Assembly: GCA_025345505.1 (NCBI GenBank)
Contig: JANVCC010000011.1
Span: 809,230-873,229 of the forward strand
DNA length: 64,000 nucleotides
DNA from: Todiramphus chloris collaris
Taxonomy: Eukaryota; Chordata; Aves; Coraciiformes; Alcedinidae
Reading direction: 5' to 3'
How positions within the stretch are numbered: the stretch's first letter is position 1; the number at the start of each line of letters is the position of its first letter. Positions 25,538 to 36,876 of this stretch are shown here, one piece after another. A program made the translations under genes and the position numbers. The notes under the pieces are model-generated. The model was not told the DNA's origin. It worked only from the letters and a program-made list of their open reading frames with translations, and did not search any database.

Positions 25538-28500
25538 AACTGCAAAGTTTGCTCTGGAAGAGCTAAATTTTTATTGTTTAGAAAGTATTCAAGTAAAACC
25601 AGGATTTTCCAGTATAATTAGGGAAACAATTGACAAGGCTTCCAAAAATATCAATTATAATAGGGGAAACTGCTTATCAATGATGTTATCACCTAATTGG
25701 TATCAGTAATTATTTGCTTAACAAGGTTCTAAGTGCAACTAGCTTGATAGCAATTTTTATGAGATGAAAATGTTGAAAGTGTGCAGAGATTCTTGATAAA
25801 CACTGATCCCATGAGTCACCAATGAGAGGAAAAACACTTCTTTTAATGTGGAAATTGGTAGAATCTGTCAAAGCTCTTAAAATGGATTAGCTAAAAAAAA
25901 AATAAATCCCAAACAGTCTGTATTTTCTACATTTATTTGCATTGCAAGTGGGGCAAGTTTCCTTGGGCCTGATTTTTTTGAGAGATTGCATCTGGTGCTC
26001 TTGGGGTATACTTCGGTTTTGAATGTCCCACTTTTTGACCTTTCCAGGTACAGGGGAGCGCAGAGAGGTATGGCTGTAATGGTATTTCTGTTATCCCCCT
26101 CACACTACCAACAAATCTGCCTCTCTTAAACCACCAGAGCCTTCCTCATGGAAGCCAAAGCTTTTACTTTGTTGGGTTTCTCCAGCCACGTCTTGATGGA
26201 TGGGGACGTTGTAGAAGATGACAGGTGTTCTCTTCTTCCCAAGTCGTTGGGTTTGCATCTCCTTAGACTTTGGGATTCACAGGCATGCATCAAAGCATCG
26301 TGAGCTATGTTTTGGTTCTTTTTCTGGATATGCTTATCTAATTTAGGAGCCCATGTGGGCTCAAGTAAGAAGTCATGTGCTTATTGTATTGAACCAGCCT
26401 AGGGTTTTTGAGAGAAGGCTGGAGTTAGTAGGTTAAGGTGAGGCAGGCAGGGGTCCATAGCCCTGACCAAATCACCTGGGTATTCAGAACAGTGCTGTTG
26501 GTAGTGTCAGTGGGTGTGTGGTAAGCTGCTTGTCTCTGGGCTATTAAAAGATTTGTCCCAAGATGCTGAACGAGATCGGTGTGACCTGTGTGAAACTGGG
26601 TTGATAGGAAAAAATAAACCTTGAAAGGGCATTAGAGGGGAGGGCTTGGACTGTACCAGGCCTTGTGAAGGGGTTAGATGCTGTTAAACCTGCTATTCCA
26701 TGTCGTCATTCACATTATTTACTCAGTGTACTTGTGCCTTTGATCTTCCCTTCGCTACAATGATGGCATCGAGACAGTTTAACAATTGGTCCTGATGGTT
26801 CTGTTCCCTCTTCGCTTCAGGTTTGAGTATTATTACTCTAAGGCTGCAGGGATGAAGGAGTTAATTTATACAGACAAAAATCCAATTTTTTAGGCCAGAT
26901 CTCCCCAGAGAGCTTCCCTTTTAAATTTGAGTTCTCCCCAGCTTTTTTTTTTTTCTCTCTCCAAAGCTGTTTGGAAAGGAAAAATGTGTCACATGCATAC
27001 CTACAGTCCAGTATCTCAGGAATGCACTGTGTGCTAATTAGGCATCCTGGAGCCTTCAGAAAATGCTCCTGCTGTATTTGCAGATGGACTCTTCCCTGCT
27101 CCCCCTCTTTGGGTAAGCTGGCTGGCAAACTCAGCTCTTCAGCTCTAAGAAGTTTGTATCCATTGGCATATGATGCATCTTTAAAGTCAAGGTTGATAGC
27201 TTATGTGGGTTTGTGTTTTCTATTTTATTGTTTTTTCCCCCCTTCTGGTGCGCATTGCTGAATTTGAATAATTAATGTATGTTGTCTTGCTTCCTGTTTT
27301 CATTTCTGTATGTAATGCTAACCAGTAGAGGTTTGAATCATTCATAGCCTGCTTTCTCCACCTCAAAGCTGTAGATGTCATGGGAACAGTGATTGTAAGG
27401 TACAGACTTGCTGCTTCTCTCCATTAAATCCATCTCTGGAAGCAGAAGTAAGTATTCAGTCCATGAACTCAGCCAAGCAAGGATCTCCTGGACAGATGGT
27501 ATCAGTGTGGTTTCTTTTGAGCAGCATCTTACTTGCTGTGCTTCGATCTCTTTCTGCATTTCTTGTAACTACTCAGGTGTCTGTGTGTGTGGTAGGGAGG
27601 ATGGGTGCCGTGTTTTGTGTTTGCCTTTCTGTTGTGAGCTTTTGTGTACCTGCTTATGACATTCATGGAGAAGAGGGAATGAATTTAGATGTGTAGGTTG
27701 TGCCTTGTGCAATTCAACTGCATCTAGGATTTTCAATTTTTTATTTTAATTTTTTTTTTTCCTTTTGAAAGTCAGGTTGTATTTCTTCTTTTCATGCTTC
27801 TCCTGACTGTTGTTATGGAGAGCAATCTGAATCTGTGGGCTCCCATAGCATCTGCCTGTCCCGGGGTTCAATGAGGGTGGGAGCTTCACTTGCTGGTTTA
27901 TGGAGCTTTTTCTCCTTCTTGTCATTTCCATCCTCTTGGTTGTTCTTAGTGGATTCTGCTGCTCCTAAAACCTTCCAGCAGTGCCTTCTGCTGTTGGTGG
28001 AAAGGTGTGCTTTTGGGTTGCCCTTTTGTATTGAAAACACTTGTCCCTCCTGAACTCTGCCAGGAGACTGGGAGATGCTGGATTAAACTGGATTAGACAC
28101 TGCATGGGGGGGGAAGACAGGGGGCGAGTAGGTAGATGTTTTTCAGAACTGGACAGTAAGCTCAAAGTTTTTGTACCTGCCCTGGCTCTTGGTGTTCCTG
28201 GTAGGAGTTTTTTTTCAGGGAGAAGGTTGATTACTGGTCCCTCTCCATGTCTGAAGTCCACTTGTGCCTTACTAAAACAGTGTTGTTTGAAAAGGCTTTG
28301 GTGCCTCCACTGACTCTGGTTGTGCAAAGGTCATGCCTTTAACAGATAGCTTTGGATATGTGGTCATGAGGGGGAGGTTTATAGATCAAACAAGATGAAT
28401 CAGGCTTCCTGGTGATCACTCTGAGAACTCTTCATATATCTGCTCACTCATGGTGCTTTCCCTGGACTCACCCTATTCCCTTCCCAGCATAATCACTTGT

Positions 28501-30489
28501 CTCTTGTGAGTTATGCTGTGAAGTTTCAGGTATCGACTTAAGTGCTTCAACTTTGTTAATAGAACGATGGATCCATAACATGTGTTATATTATTTCTGAA
28601 GGGCAGCCTCTGCTCCTGGGCTCTTGCCACTTCAGATAGATGGGTTTCTCTTTGAAAAGCCAGGGCTTGCCAACTTTGCCACTCTATATGTATGTGGCTG
28701 GTGTAGAGCACCACTTCTCCAAGTGCTGGGGCTGGAGAACATCTCAGGGCTTCCCAGAAGGGTGGAGCAAGGAGATGCTCAAGTGTACCAATTGCGTTTG
28801 AGCTTGCAATGCAGTTCTTGTCAGCTAGCAGCTAAAATGTGGTCAAAGCTTTTATAGATAGAGATGGTCTATCTTCCCTCTTGCCTTGCATGACTAAAGC
28901 GGGAAAAAGGTGGAAATGAGGAAAGATGCTGCCCCTTGGAGATTAATTTGTGAAGGATGTCCTGTAGTGACTGTAGCCTGCTAGGTTTTCAGGATGGTAA
29001 TATAGGGCCTTGCAGTGGAGTTGTTAATAGGCTGTACATAGTTTTTGAGTCCTATGCCCCACAACATCTTGTACATCATTTACTGCTTAGGATGTTCAGC
29101 ACAGATTATGGCTTTGTCCAAGACCCTTAAATAGCACTGAGCTTTGTGTGTCCTCAGTGTTTCTGTCCTATTCTAACTGACAGTTGTTTCTGCCTGCAGC
29201 GTGCTGCTGGCGCATGGGAAAGGCAGGTCAGGAAACTCATGTTGTAGGGACAATCTCCAAGCAGACAAAAGCTGAAGATAGGAGGCAACTTGTGCAGTGA
29301 CTAATGCTGAGCTTTATAAATAGTAGGAGAAGGGACGAAATGCAGGCAGGGAGGTGACCTCAAGCATGAGGCCATGGAAGTGATAGAGCAATGTTTAGGG
29401 GCAGATGAGCCGGGAGAGCACTGGGTGACACAATGAGCAAATAGCTCCTGTTTCAGGTCGGATGTGTTTGTGCCTCTGTCCTGCATACCCTTCCTGAGGG
29501 GATAGACAAAATCACGTGGGCATCCAGGCCAGCTATGCATATCTCATGTCCTCTGCCTGGTTCAATGCCTTGAGCAGTGCCCAGAGCATTATAGAGAGGT
29601 TTGATGAAAGGACAAAGCTACATTTTGTGTGTCTGTATAAGAGGAAGGCAGAGGACCTATGGCTTATGAGCTCTGGTAATAGTCATGGTCTGGTGGGCTT
29701 TGAAACCAAAACAACCACCTAGCAAGATCTGTCTGCCTCTGGGATGCTGATTCCCAATTCGAGAAAGTCAGATCTGGTCTGTCCTAGGCTGTCAGCATGA
29801 AGCACAGAGCGTAAACCAACACAAAGAAGGACAAAAGCTGGAAGGGTTGAGCAGTCTGTGTTCTTGTTGACATTTCTAGACTCTGCCACGGTGTTTACAA
29901 TACCTGCAACATCCCCTTATGCATCAGCTATAATGAAAAATACAGTCAACCCTATTCTTGGAGGCTTTCTTCCATGCAATATGGCAATGAAATGCTCTTA
30001 GGTGGCTAGTTATCTCCTTAAGCCCTCGCACACTTTGTTGATGCCAGTGAAGATGTTGCTACTCATAGCTGTCATGGGGTTTTTGTGGGACCTGAGCACT
30101 AGAGATCCTGTTTGTAAAGAAATGAAGCTTTTCCCCTAAAGAGGGTGTGATTTTCTTACTGCCCACATATCATACACACAACTGTGCATGGTCTGGAAAG
30201 GCAGCCAAGCATTTTGCGAGCTCACTTGCTATTGAGCATCATTCATAGCACATTGACTATCCATGCAAACAGCACTGTGTGAGGCTGTGGGTGTAGACTT
30301 GTGCACCAGGAACCTGTGGAAAACACCTGGCAGAAGTTAAGCGCAGCTGAGAGCAGCATGATGCCACCAGACGGGCAAATATTTGCTTTGAGGTTCCCAA
30401 CCCTCCATGCTGACTCTGAATTAGTAAGAGAGTACGATTACTTAGTCTGCTCTTGATACAAATCCCAGCAGACACAAAAACAAGCATCT

Positions 30490-30508
30490 AAAAAAAAAAA
30501 AAAAAAAA
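30490..30508. repeat. A19 homopolymer
   Basis: Nineteen A on the + strand, about 0.8 kb before the GDPD5 exon. No retrocopy, polyadenylation signal or terminal duplication was recognised around it. Confidence 0.9.
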
Positions 30509-31198
30509 GCCCTATGACACACAAAGCATGTAATTGATGGAGCAGAGTGCTTTCCCTCGAAACATTGATGTTCCCACGCATGGCAAATGGAGCAGCTGCA
30601 TTGGAGTCAGTCTGGTCCTTTGGGAGTGAGTGCTGTTTGGTGGAAAGGGGATCTTTTTCCTTGGTGAAGGCTGCCACCAGCCCTGCATCCTTGTGAGTGC
30701 TTGTTGGAGATGCACATAAAGGGAAAGGGGTAATACTTGCTTCTCTCAGCATGCAAAGATGGGTTCGCTCCTTGTCTGGGATTGTTTTGCAGGCTCCGTA
30801 GGATGCTTGGGATAAACTGAGTCAATTTGGCTGGGTTTCAATTTTGCAGAGGTCTCTGAATCAATTTGAAGGTTGTGCTTGCAGAGGGCATGGTTCTTTA
30901 CATTTCAAGCATTCATAAAAATCTAATCTATCCTGCAAATAATGTATCTACTGCTGTTGTCCTTGTGTGGCTTTTCTTACTGATAACTCCTGTGAATACG
31001 TTTGCTTTTAGTGTGGGAGAAACTGCACAAGGAAATAAAACTTGCGAACTAATTAAACTTCTCAGTCCTGTTGAGTAACAAGCTGGAGATGTTAGCAGGG
31101 CTGGGAATAGATCAGATTATCATTCCTCCTCTCTTAATAGCCAGAGGACATGGTTAATTATTAAATTGCTTGTTAATGTATTGAAATGTTGTTTGGCT

Positions 31199-31275
31199 TT
31201 CTTAACTTTTTTTTTTTTTTCCTTCTCTGTTCTCCTCACCTTTTATTTTCTCTTCTTGCTGAAGGGCCCTCCCAG
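31199..31275 (+). promoter_or_regulatory. GDPD5: Splice acceptor region of the GDPD5 start-codon exon
   Basis: A pyrimidine tract of about 50 bases, including a T-run at 31207-31220 and repeated TTCTC/TTTTC, leads into GCTGAAG and then CCCTCCCAG. The two AGs end at 31264 and 31275. The more distal one has the preferred C at -3 and a short pyrimidine stretch of its own; the nearer one follows the long tract directly. A TAAC-type branch sequence (CTTAACTT) lies near 31199-31206. Confidence 0.7.
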
Positions 31276-31439
31276 GACCTGATGGATTTCTGATACCTCG
31301 CTCCTGAGGGGCTGGAAGGAGCATGGTTAAACACCAACCGCTGCAGTACTATGAGCCGCAGCTATGTTTGTCCTGTCTGACGGGAATCTACGGCTGCCGC
31401 TGGAAACGATACCAGCGGTCACATGATGACACCACCAAG
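31265..31439 (+). other. GDPD5: GDPD5 exon containing the start codon (5' UTR part plus coding part)
   Basis: Internal exon whose first part, up to 31322, is 5' untranslated. A long T/C-rich tract at about 31206-31259 precedes two possible acceptors. AG at 31263-31264 gives an exon start at 31265. The CAG ending at 31275 gives a start at 31276. The choice changes only the 5' UTR. An in-frame TGA lies 18 bases before the ATG, so the protein cannot extend upstream in this exon. Having an acceptor before the start codon implies at least one upstream non-coding exon. RNA-seq junctions would settle which acceptor is used. Confidence 0.8.
31323..31439 (+). CDS. GDPD5: GDPD5 (GDE2) first coding exon, codons 1-39
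   Basis: Partial CDS of 39 codons. It encodes the cytoplasmic N-terminus of GDPD5/GDE2, a multipass plasma-membrane protein with an extracellular glycerophosphodiester phosphodiesterase domain. In vertebrates the protein drives motor-neuron differentiation, releases GPI-anchored proteins such as RECK, and degrades glycerophosphocholine. The translation begins MVKHQPLQYYEPQLC and ends YQRSHDDTTK, which I recognise from the vertebrate protein. The catalytic domain and all membrane segments lie in later exons outside this window. Cysteines fall at residues 15, 18 and 25. Cys25 is the residue reported in chick GDE2 to form the redox-controlled disulfide reduced by peroxiredoxin 1. The start is supported by A at -3 and G at +4 and by an in-frame TGA at 31305-31307. 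The reading frame ends in phase 0 exactly at a GT donor. Recognition is from memory, not from a database search. Confidence 0.93.
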
Positions 31440-31447
31440 GTGGGTAG
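31440..31447 (+). promoter_or_regulatory. GDPD5: Splice donor after GDPD5 codon 39
   Basis: The sequence AAG|GTGGGTAG follows the last recognised GDPD5 codon. GT at +1/+2, G at +5 and AAG before the junction match a U2-type donor. Reading through would end at a stop about 20 codons later, in sequence with no resemblance to the first membrane segment expected next in GDPD5. The exon therefore ends here. Confidence 0.88.
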
Positions 31448-31527
31448 TTGCGCTGCGTCACGTCTTCCCCATGACTTTGGGATGGCTGTACATCTAGGTT
31501 GAAAGAGCTGGATATCGGTGCTGGTTT

Positions 31528-31562
31528 TGTTTGGTTTGGGGTTTTTTTTTCTGTTGTTGGCT
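31528..31562 (+). repeat. G/T-rich tract shortly after the GDPD5 donor
   Basis: GTTTGGTTTGGGG followed by a T-run and CTGTTGTTGG, about 90 bp downstream of the 5' splice site. Confidence 0.85.
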
Positions 31563-32140
31563 TGGATAGACCATGGAAACCATTGGCACTATGCCTTGGA
31601 AGTCTGTGAGAGGTCCTCACCATGTGGTGAATGTAGTAGATGGGCACAGCTAGCTGGTGATGTTTCTTGAAGGGATTGGGTGGTTTGGGTTTGGCCAAAT
31701 CTGTCCATATTTTCCTTTTGGTACTGGGGGAGACTTCTGTTTAATTCTTGCTCTATGTCGTCTTGGTGTGTTTGTGTTTCTTTGGCTGAATATGTAGGAC
31801 CTGTATTTCTGCATAGTCCCTTAGCTTCTGTGCATGTGAAAATAAGTTTACAGGTAGGGAAAGGTAACAGGAGGTGAGAACTACGTGGTGATAAATGAGG
31901 GAGCTGTTAGAGGTGACTTCCCCTCCCCTAGTTAGATGCAGCTTTTAAGAGCTCTGACAGCAGGCATCCAGGCAGCAGGGCTGGACTTGCACCTTTCCTG
32001 TTTGGGGCTGAGAGAGGGACTCTCATGAGACCTGATGTGTTTATAGGAAGAAGTGTGAAAAAATTGCTGTCAAAGCCGCCCTCTTACATTTTCTGGGTAA
32101 TGGTTGTAGTATGTTCTTCTGTGCTCTCATGTTGTCTTGA

Positions 32141-32275
32141 TTGGGTTTGTTTTGTTTTTTGGTGTTTTTGGTTTTTTTTAGTGTGCTTACTACTGGAAGA
32201 AAAAAAACCCAAATATTAAATCTTGTTGTGTTTTTTTGGGGTTTTTTTGTTTGGTTTTTGTTTTTTTCCTGCAAT
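32141..32275 (+). repeat. Two adjacent G/T-rich tracts
   Basis: 32141-32180 (GGGTTTGTTTTGTTTTTTGG and so on) and 32226-32268 (GTTGTGTTTTTTTGGGG, T-run, GTTTGG, T-run). They are separated by a short A-containing spacer. Confidence 0.88.
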
Positions 32276-33120
32276 CTCCCAGGAGATCTTTTGGTTGCTT
32301 TTTGGGGGCTTAGTTTTGCTCCAGTGACAGTTAGCTTCTCTGTTTTGCTTTTAAGTCTATAACCAGGAATCTTCCCGTCTGTGGAGTGCTTTTCCTATGA
32401 AAAAGAGACTGTTAAGGAGAAAACATTTCTGGGAAGCAGATCCCATGCCAAAAATGCTCCTGGATTCTGAATTGTATCGATTGTTAGTGGTGCATCTTGC
32501 CTGGGAGCTCCCATGTGAATTAAAAAGTCACGGCTTGCGTTCGTGCAGCGTAAAACAAATTTCCTTTCGCAAAGTAGAAATGTTTGTGCTGTTTCCTCTC
32601 TGCTTTCAGTCTGGCCAGCTTAGTGTGAGTGACTGCTTTTGAGCCAGCAGAAGTTTCCTTTGAGCAAATACCTGGGCATATCTGTAGCCAAGGATGTAGG
32701 TGGGTTTTTAAGACTCTGTCAGAAAAGCTGTAGGATGTAATGTCTTGGCATCTGTGCATCTACTGACTTAAATACTGAAACTGGGTAATTCCTTATGCCT
32801 TATGAAACAGAACATTATGCTTCTTAGCTAAAAATCCATAGTAAATTGCCACTGACTTAATTTTTCAGTGAATGCTGGCTCTGCTTGCACCAATTTATTT
32901 TACTAAAATATATTAGTGGCAGCCTTCCAATTCTACTTGGAATTTCAATTGTTTTTCCAGTGCTAGAAAGGATTTTTTTTTTTTGTTTAAAGGTACCTTA
33001 GCGATGCTTGAAAATCTGCCCAGTGTCTGAGTTTGTCTTTGCAAGGTCTATATAAGGCCTCGACTTCCAGTTTGCTGAATAGAGAGAAACATGTAAGAGA
33101 AGTGAGAAACACACACACTT

Positions 33121-33180
33121 TCGGTTTTGTTTGTTTTGGGGTTTTTTTTGTGTTTTTTGGGGGATTTTTTTGTTTTGTTA
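33121..33180 (+). repeat. G/T-rich tract
   Basis: TCGGTTTTGTTTGTTTTGGGG, then T-runs and GGGGG up to TTTTGTTTTG. Low complexity, G and T on the + strand. Confidence 0.9.
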
Positions 33181-33555
33181 CAAAATAGTCATTTGTTGTT
33201 TGAGCAAGCAGCCGACTTCTTCAGGCTGCAAACCAGTATTAGCATCCCCACACCTCTCTGGATCAGGTGGGAGAGTGTTTCATGGTATCACTGAAATTCT
33301 GGACTGCTTGTACTGCAAACTCCAATCTCTGCAGTTGGGTGGAGCTCTGAAGCGGGGATGGGCTTACCCCAATGTACAGGGTACTCCAGGCATTGGGTTT
33401 TAGTCATCTCTGGTCTGCATGAGAAGGCTACCTTTGGGATGAGCAGGAAAACTTGCAAAGATCCTAAGGCATTGGGTGGGTATAGGAAGTTTTACATATG
33501 CTCATTTTCTCCAGCTGATGCATATCCAGCCATAGTATTTATATTGATGAGAAGA

Positions 33556-34059
33556 ACCCCCTGCAGTGCTGGGTCCAGCTCTGGAGTCCTCAGCACAGGA
33601 GAGACAGGGACCTGTTGGAGCGGGGCCAGAGGAGGCCACAGCAATGCTGGGAGGGCTGGAACCCCTCTGCTGGGAGGCCAGGCTGAGAGAGCTGGGGTTG
33701 TTCAGCCTGGAGAAGAGAAGGATCCAGGGAGAGCTTCTTGTGGCCTTTCAGTCCTTAAAGGGGCCTGTCAGAAAGATGGGGAGGGACTTTTTATCAGGGC
33801 CTGTTGTGAACAGGACAAGGGGTGATGGTTTTAAAGTAAAAAAAGGGTAGATTTAGGCTAGATATAAGGAAGAAATTTTTTATGTGGGGGATGGTGGGAC
33901 ACCATCACTAGGTCATGCCCATCCCTGGAAGCATTCGAGGTGAGGTTGGCTGGGGCTCTGAGCAACCTGCTCTAGTTGCAGATGTCTCTACTCACTGCAG
34001 GGGAGTTGGACTAGATGAGCTTTAAAGATCCCTTCTGACCCAAACCATTCTATGATTTA
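33556..34059 (+). mobile_element. CR1 LINE 3' fragment, + orientation
   Basis: About 500 bp, 5'-truncated at CCCCCTGCAG and ending with AACCATTCTATGATTTAG. The RT C-terminal block is readable in the frame near 33566-33850 (RELGLFSLEKRRIQGELLVAF). The first 150 bp is identical, apart from a length change in the C-run, to 10700-10850, so both copies belong to the same subfamily. The 3' UTR has diverged more. Confidence 0.93.
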
Positions 34060-34837
34060 GGTGAATCTGTGAAGGATTAAGCAGGAAATACCATAACTTC
34101 TGGGCCTACTTTCTTTACACAAAGGCCATGGCATATTGATGATAATACTTATTGCATTGTCCTATGTCTGACCCCAACTTGGCCACTGCAAGCCCAGAGT
34201 AGATGCAGTTGTAGGTATAATAAAAAATTTTCATGATCATGGTTTCTATAAATGGGGTTATGGCACATTTGAGAGGTCTTAAGTCTTGCGAGCTACTTGG
34301 AGAGGAAGAGAGTATTTACATGTTATGTTTATACTCTAAGTATCAGAAAGAAAGGCATGTTTTCAAAGAGCAGCTTTTTTCAGTGTAGACCACAGACAAC
34401 ATAGTTATGTGCTTTCTTTTTTGAAAAGATCAAACTTCCTAGAATAAAAGGCCTTCACGTAAATTGGGTGATGACCCAACCTTGCATTATTTAAATACTC
34501 TGCTGATGATTGTGAACATTTGTTTTCTGAATTGTGCTGCAGCTCAACAGCTGGAGTTTTAATGATTTTTTTTTGTCCCCCAAATATATGCAGATCAGGC
34601 TTTCTACTACTAAAATTTACATGAAAATGAGAATTTTAATTGTAAGCTTGAGTTCTAATATTTTTGGGAGAGAAAAATTAGAATTGTAATTATCCCTTGC
34701 TTTCCTCTGACCTTTTGAGAATGGGGGAGGGGGGCTGAAGGCACCCAACCTGCACACTTGGTCTCCTTTTTAAATTTTCAACAGCTGCAAAATTTTTTTC
34801 CTGTGTGCCTTCAGCATTTATAGCAAGATCTTCTACA

Positions 34838-34868
34838 TTATTTTTCATTTTTCATGTTTTTCATTTTA
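34838..34868. repeat. Imperfect TTTTTCA repeat
   Basis: TATTTTTCATTTTTCATG followed by TTTTTCATT: three near-copies of a 7-bp unit. Confidence 0.75.
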
Positions 34869-36745
34869 ATGAAAAGCGTATAAAAGAGAAGAAATGGTCT
34901 TTCTGAGATTCAGATCATTGTAGTCTCCATAGCTGGTGTGAAGCAGCAAATTCCGATCTAACTACAGCTTGTTCATCGGGTATTCAACCAAGGAAGTTCT
35001 TATGAAGTCAGTGCATCATCTTAATGGGGCTCTATTGCCCTGAACAGAGAAACTGTGGGTAAATAAGGTTTGGCTTGTAGTTGCTGTATGTGTTCTTAAA
35101 GGTCTGAAGTTCAGATGGCAGCTTTCAAGGTAGCTCCCAGATACTATGATCCTGTTGATGGATTGCCAGCAATTAAAATCCGGGAACGCTGTGAATTGCA
35201 GTGTATAACCACAATGCTCTGTGCACAGCTTGTGTGTTTCACCTGAAATGAACTGCTACTGGATATTACAACACCAGAATATCTCTTGCTCCTGGGGTAG
35301 AGTCCAGGGCTGGCTGCAGCATCTTAAAATCCATCCAGAGATGTTGCAGGATTAATATCCACATGGGAGATGCTGATGGGTTGGACTGTATAAACCTGAA
35401 GTTAAATCTATCAAATGGTTTTGTTCAAGTTTGTGTTTGTGGTTTTTTTTATTGTTTCCAAAACTGTGTTGTCTGTACACAGCAAATATCACACCTGGGA
35501 AATCATCCTAAGTTAGAGTGGGGAAAGAGATGCTTTGCAGAAAAAACCTGCTATGATCATTATTTATCTATCGAAGAAACAGAAGAGGCCTGGCTTGTTT
35601 TTTCTTTCTCCAGTTACTGTGTATTGAAAAAATCTTGGGATCTTTATTGCTTTAGTTCCCTGTCAAATAGGATAAAATGCTGTTGCTATTTGCAAAGGGC
35701 TTTGGCTTCTCCACTTAGCGGCAGGCATGGCTCATGCTTAACTTCCCAACCACAAACCCTCCTGAGATACAAGTTAAGGCAGATAACTAGGATCTCTTCT
35801 TATGTCCCCTATTTTCCTTGGAAGTTTCCTATGTTTGCAAAACTGTTTTCTTGTATAAAATTTTCAAGAACAGGCAAGGATAGATATCTGGTTTGGTCAC
35901 ATACAGTAGGAAGGGTAATCATCACTTGGGAATGAACCCAAAATTGACAGCTTTGGATCCCAGGTGACTTGAAATGTCAAGGTGCCTGTGATTTCTGCTC
36001 TTCAGTGTCATCTACAACACTTAAATGGAGGTCTCTTCATCAGCTTTCGGGGAATGGTGCACTTCATGGTACTTGTACAGTCTCTTTTCTTCCTACTGTT
36101 TCTTATCTAAACAAAGATGTTGAGTGAAAGGAACAGTATTAGTGATGAAGTGCTGTAAATACAGAAATCAGTGCTTTCTGAATGCTCCAATTCCACACAT
36201 TAACCTGAGCATCTAATGAACAAACACTTGTTAGTAAGTTGGGAAGATGGTGAAGCTGGAGCTAAGGGGACCCATGTCTGAGCTGAGGAGTGGATTTCTT
36301 TGAAAGCTTTGGGGGTGGTCGGGACTGATGGCCAATGAAAAATGGGTTTGCCAGGTTGAATTTGAGGTATATTATTAGTGTTTTGTTGTCCTTAAAAATG
36401 CAACTTGTTCATAATTCAATTATAAAAAATTCTTATCTTTGTGTGACTTTAGAGCTGTTTTAAAGCCTTAGTGCCTTGCAGAAACATTTTTAAAGCTCCC
36501 TTTCACACATCCAAGGCAAGGCATTGCCTCTCTCCTCTCTTAGAGATCTCCATTAGTTGTTGATGGAAGCAGTACAGGAGTCTGGTCCAAGAGTTGAAAA
36601 AGCTCATTGCTTGTACCCACTAACTTCTGGTGCTGGAAGAGCTACAATTACATCCTTTGCTTCCAGTGCTGCTGTTGGGTGGTATTTCTCCACTGCTGAA
36701 TGTAGACTCTATTTCACATACCAGCAAGCTTCCCTTGGTTTGTAG

Positions 36746-36876
36746 TGTATTTGTGTGGGGTTTTTTTGTTGTGTTGGGGGTTTTTTGTTTGTTTTGTTTT
36801 TCCTGTTTTGTTGTTGTTTTTGTTTGTTATGTGGTTGGTTGGCTGGTTTGTTTGTTTAGGTTTTTTTGTTGTTGTC
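36746..36876 (+). repeat. Long G/T-rich tract
   Basis: About 130 bp of TTTGTTG, GGGGG and T-run blocks, including GTGGTTGGTTGGCTGGTTTG near the right end. No fixed period. Confidence 0.9.

Larger units (their letters stand above)
23679..31198. other. Intronic DNA leading to the GDPD5 exon
   Basis: No exon recognised. An A/T-rich block without simple repeats lies at 25550-25870, described under findings. A19 lies at 30490. The stretch 30860-31080, just before the exon, is also A/T-rich with low repeat content. Confidence 0.6.
1..31264 (+). other. GDPD5: Inferred GDPD5 intron 1 (upstream part; 5' limit not seen)
   Basis: This is inferred from the splice acceptor at about 31264. The stretch holds no recognisable coding exon and no CpG island that would mark the promoter. 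It is rich in + strand T and G, as expected for the sense strand of a transcribed intron. It contains CR1 fragments, homopolymers and G/T-rich tracts listed separately. A non-coding first exon could be hidden in it, but nothing in the sequence allows me to place one. Confidence 0.55.
31448..33555. other. Intronic DNA after the GDPD5 donor
   Basis: Mostly unique sequence with four G/T-rich tracts in about 1.7 kb, the densest cluster of them in the window. No exon recognised. Confidence 0.6.

Noticed and set aside
1-31264. CpG-island promoter of GDPD5
   Set aside because: CpG is sparse throughout. The only GC-rich, CpG-bearing block (10400-11210) is a CR1 copy.
33358-33825. 155-codon open frame on the + strand
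   Set aside because: The second half is CR1 in a non-native frame and the first half is unique intronic sequence. A chance fusion.
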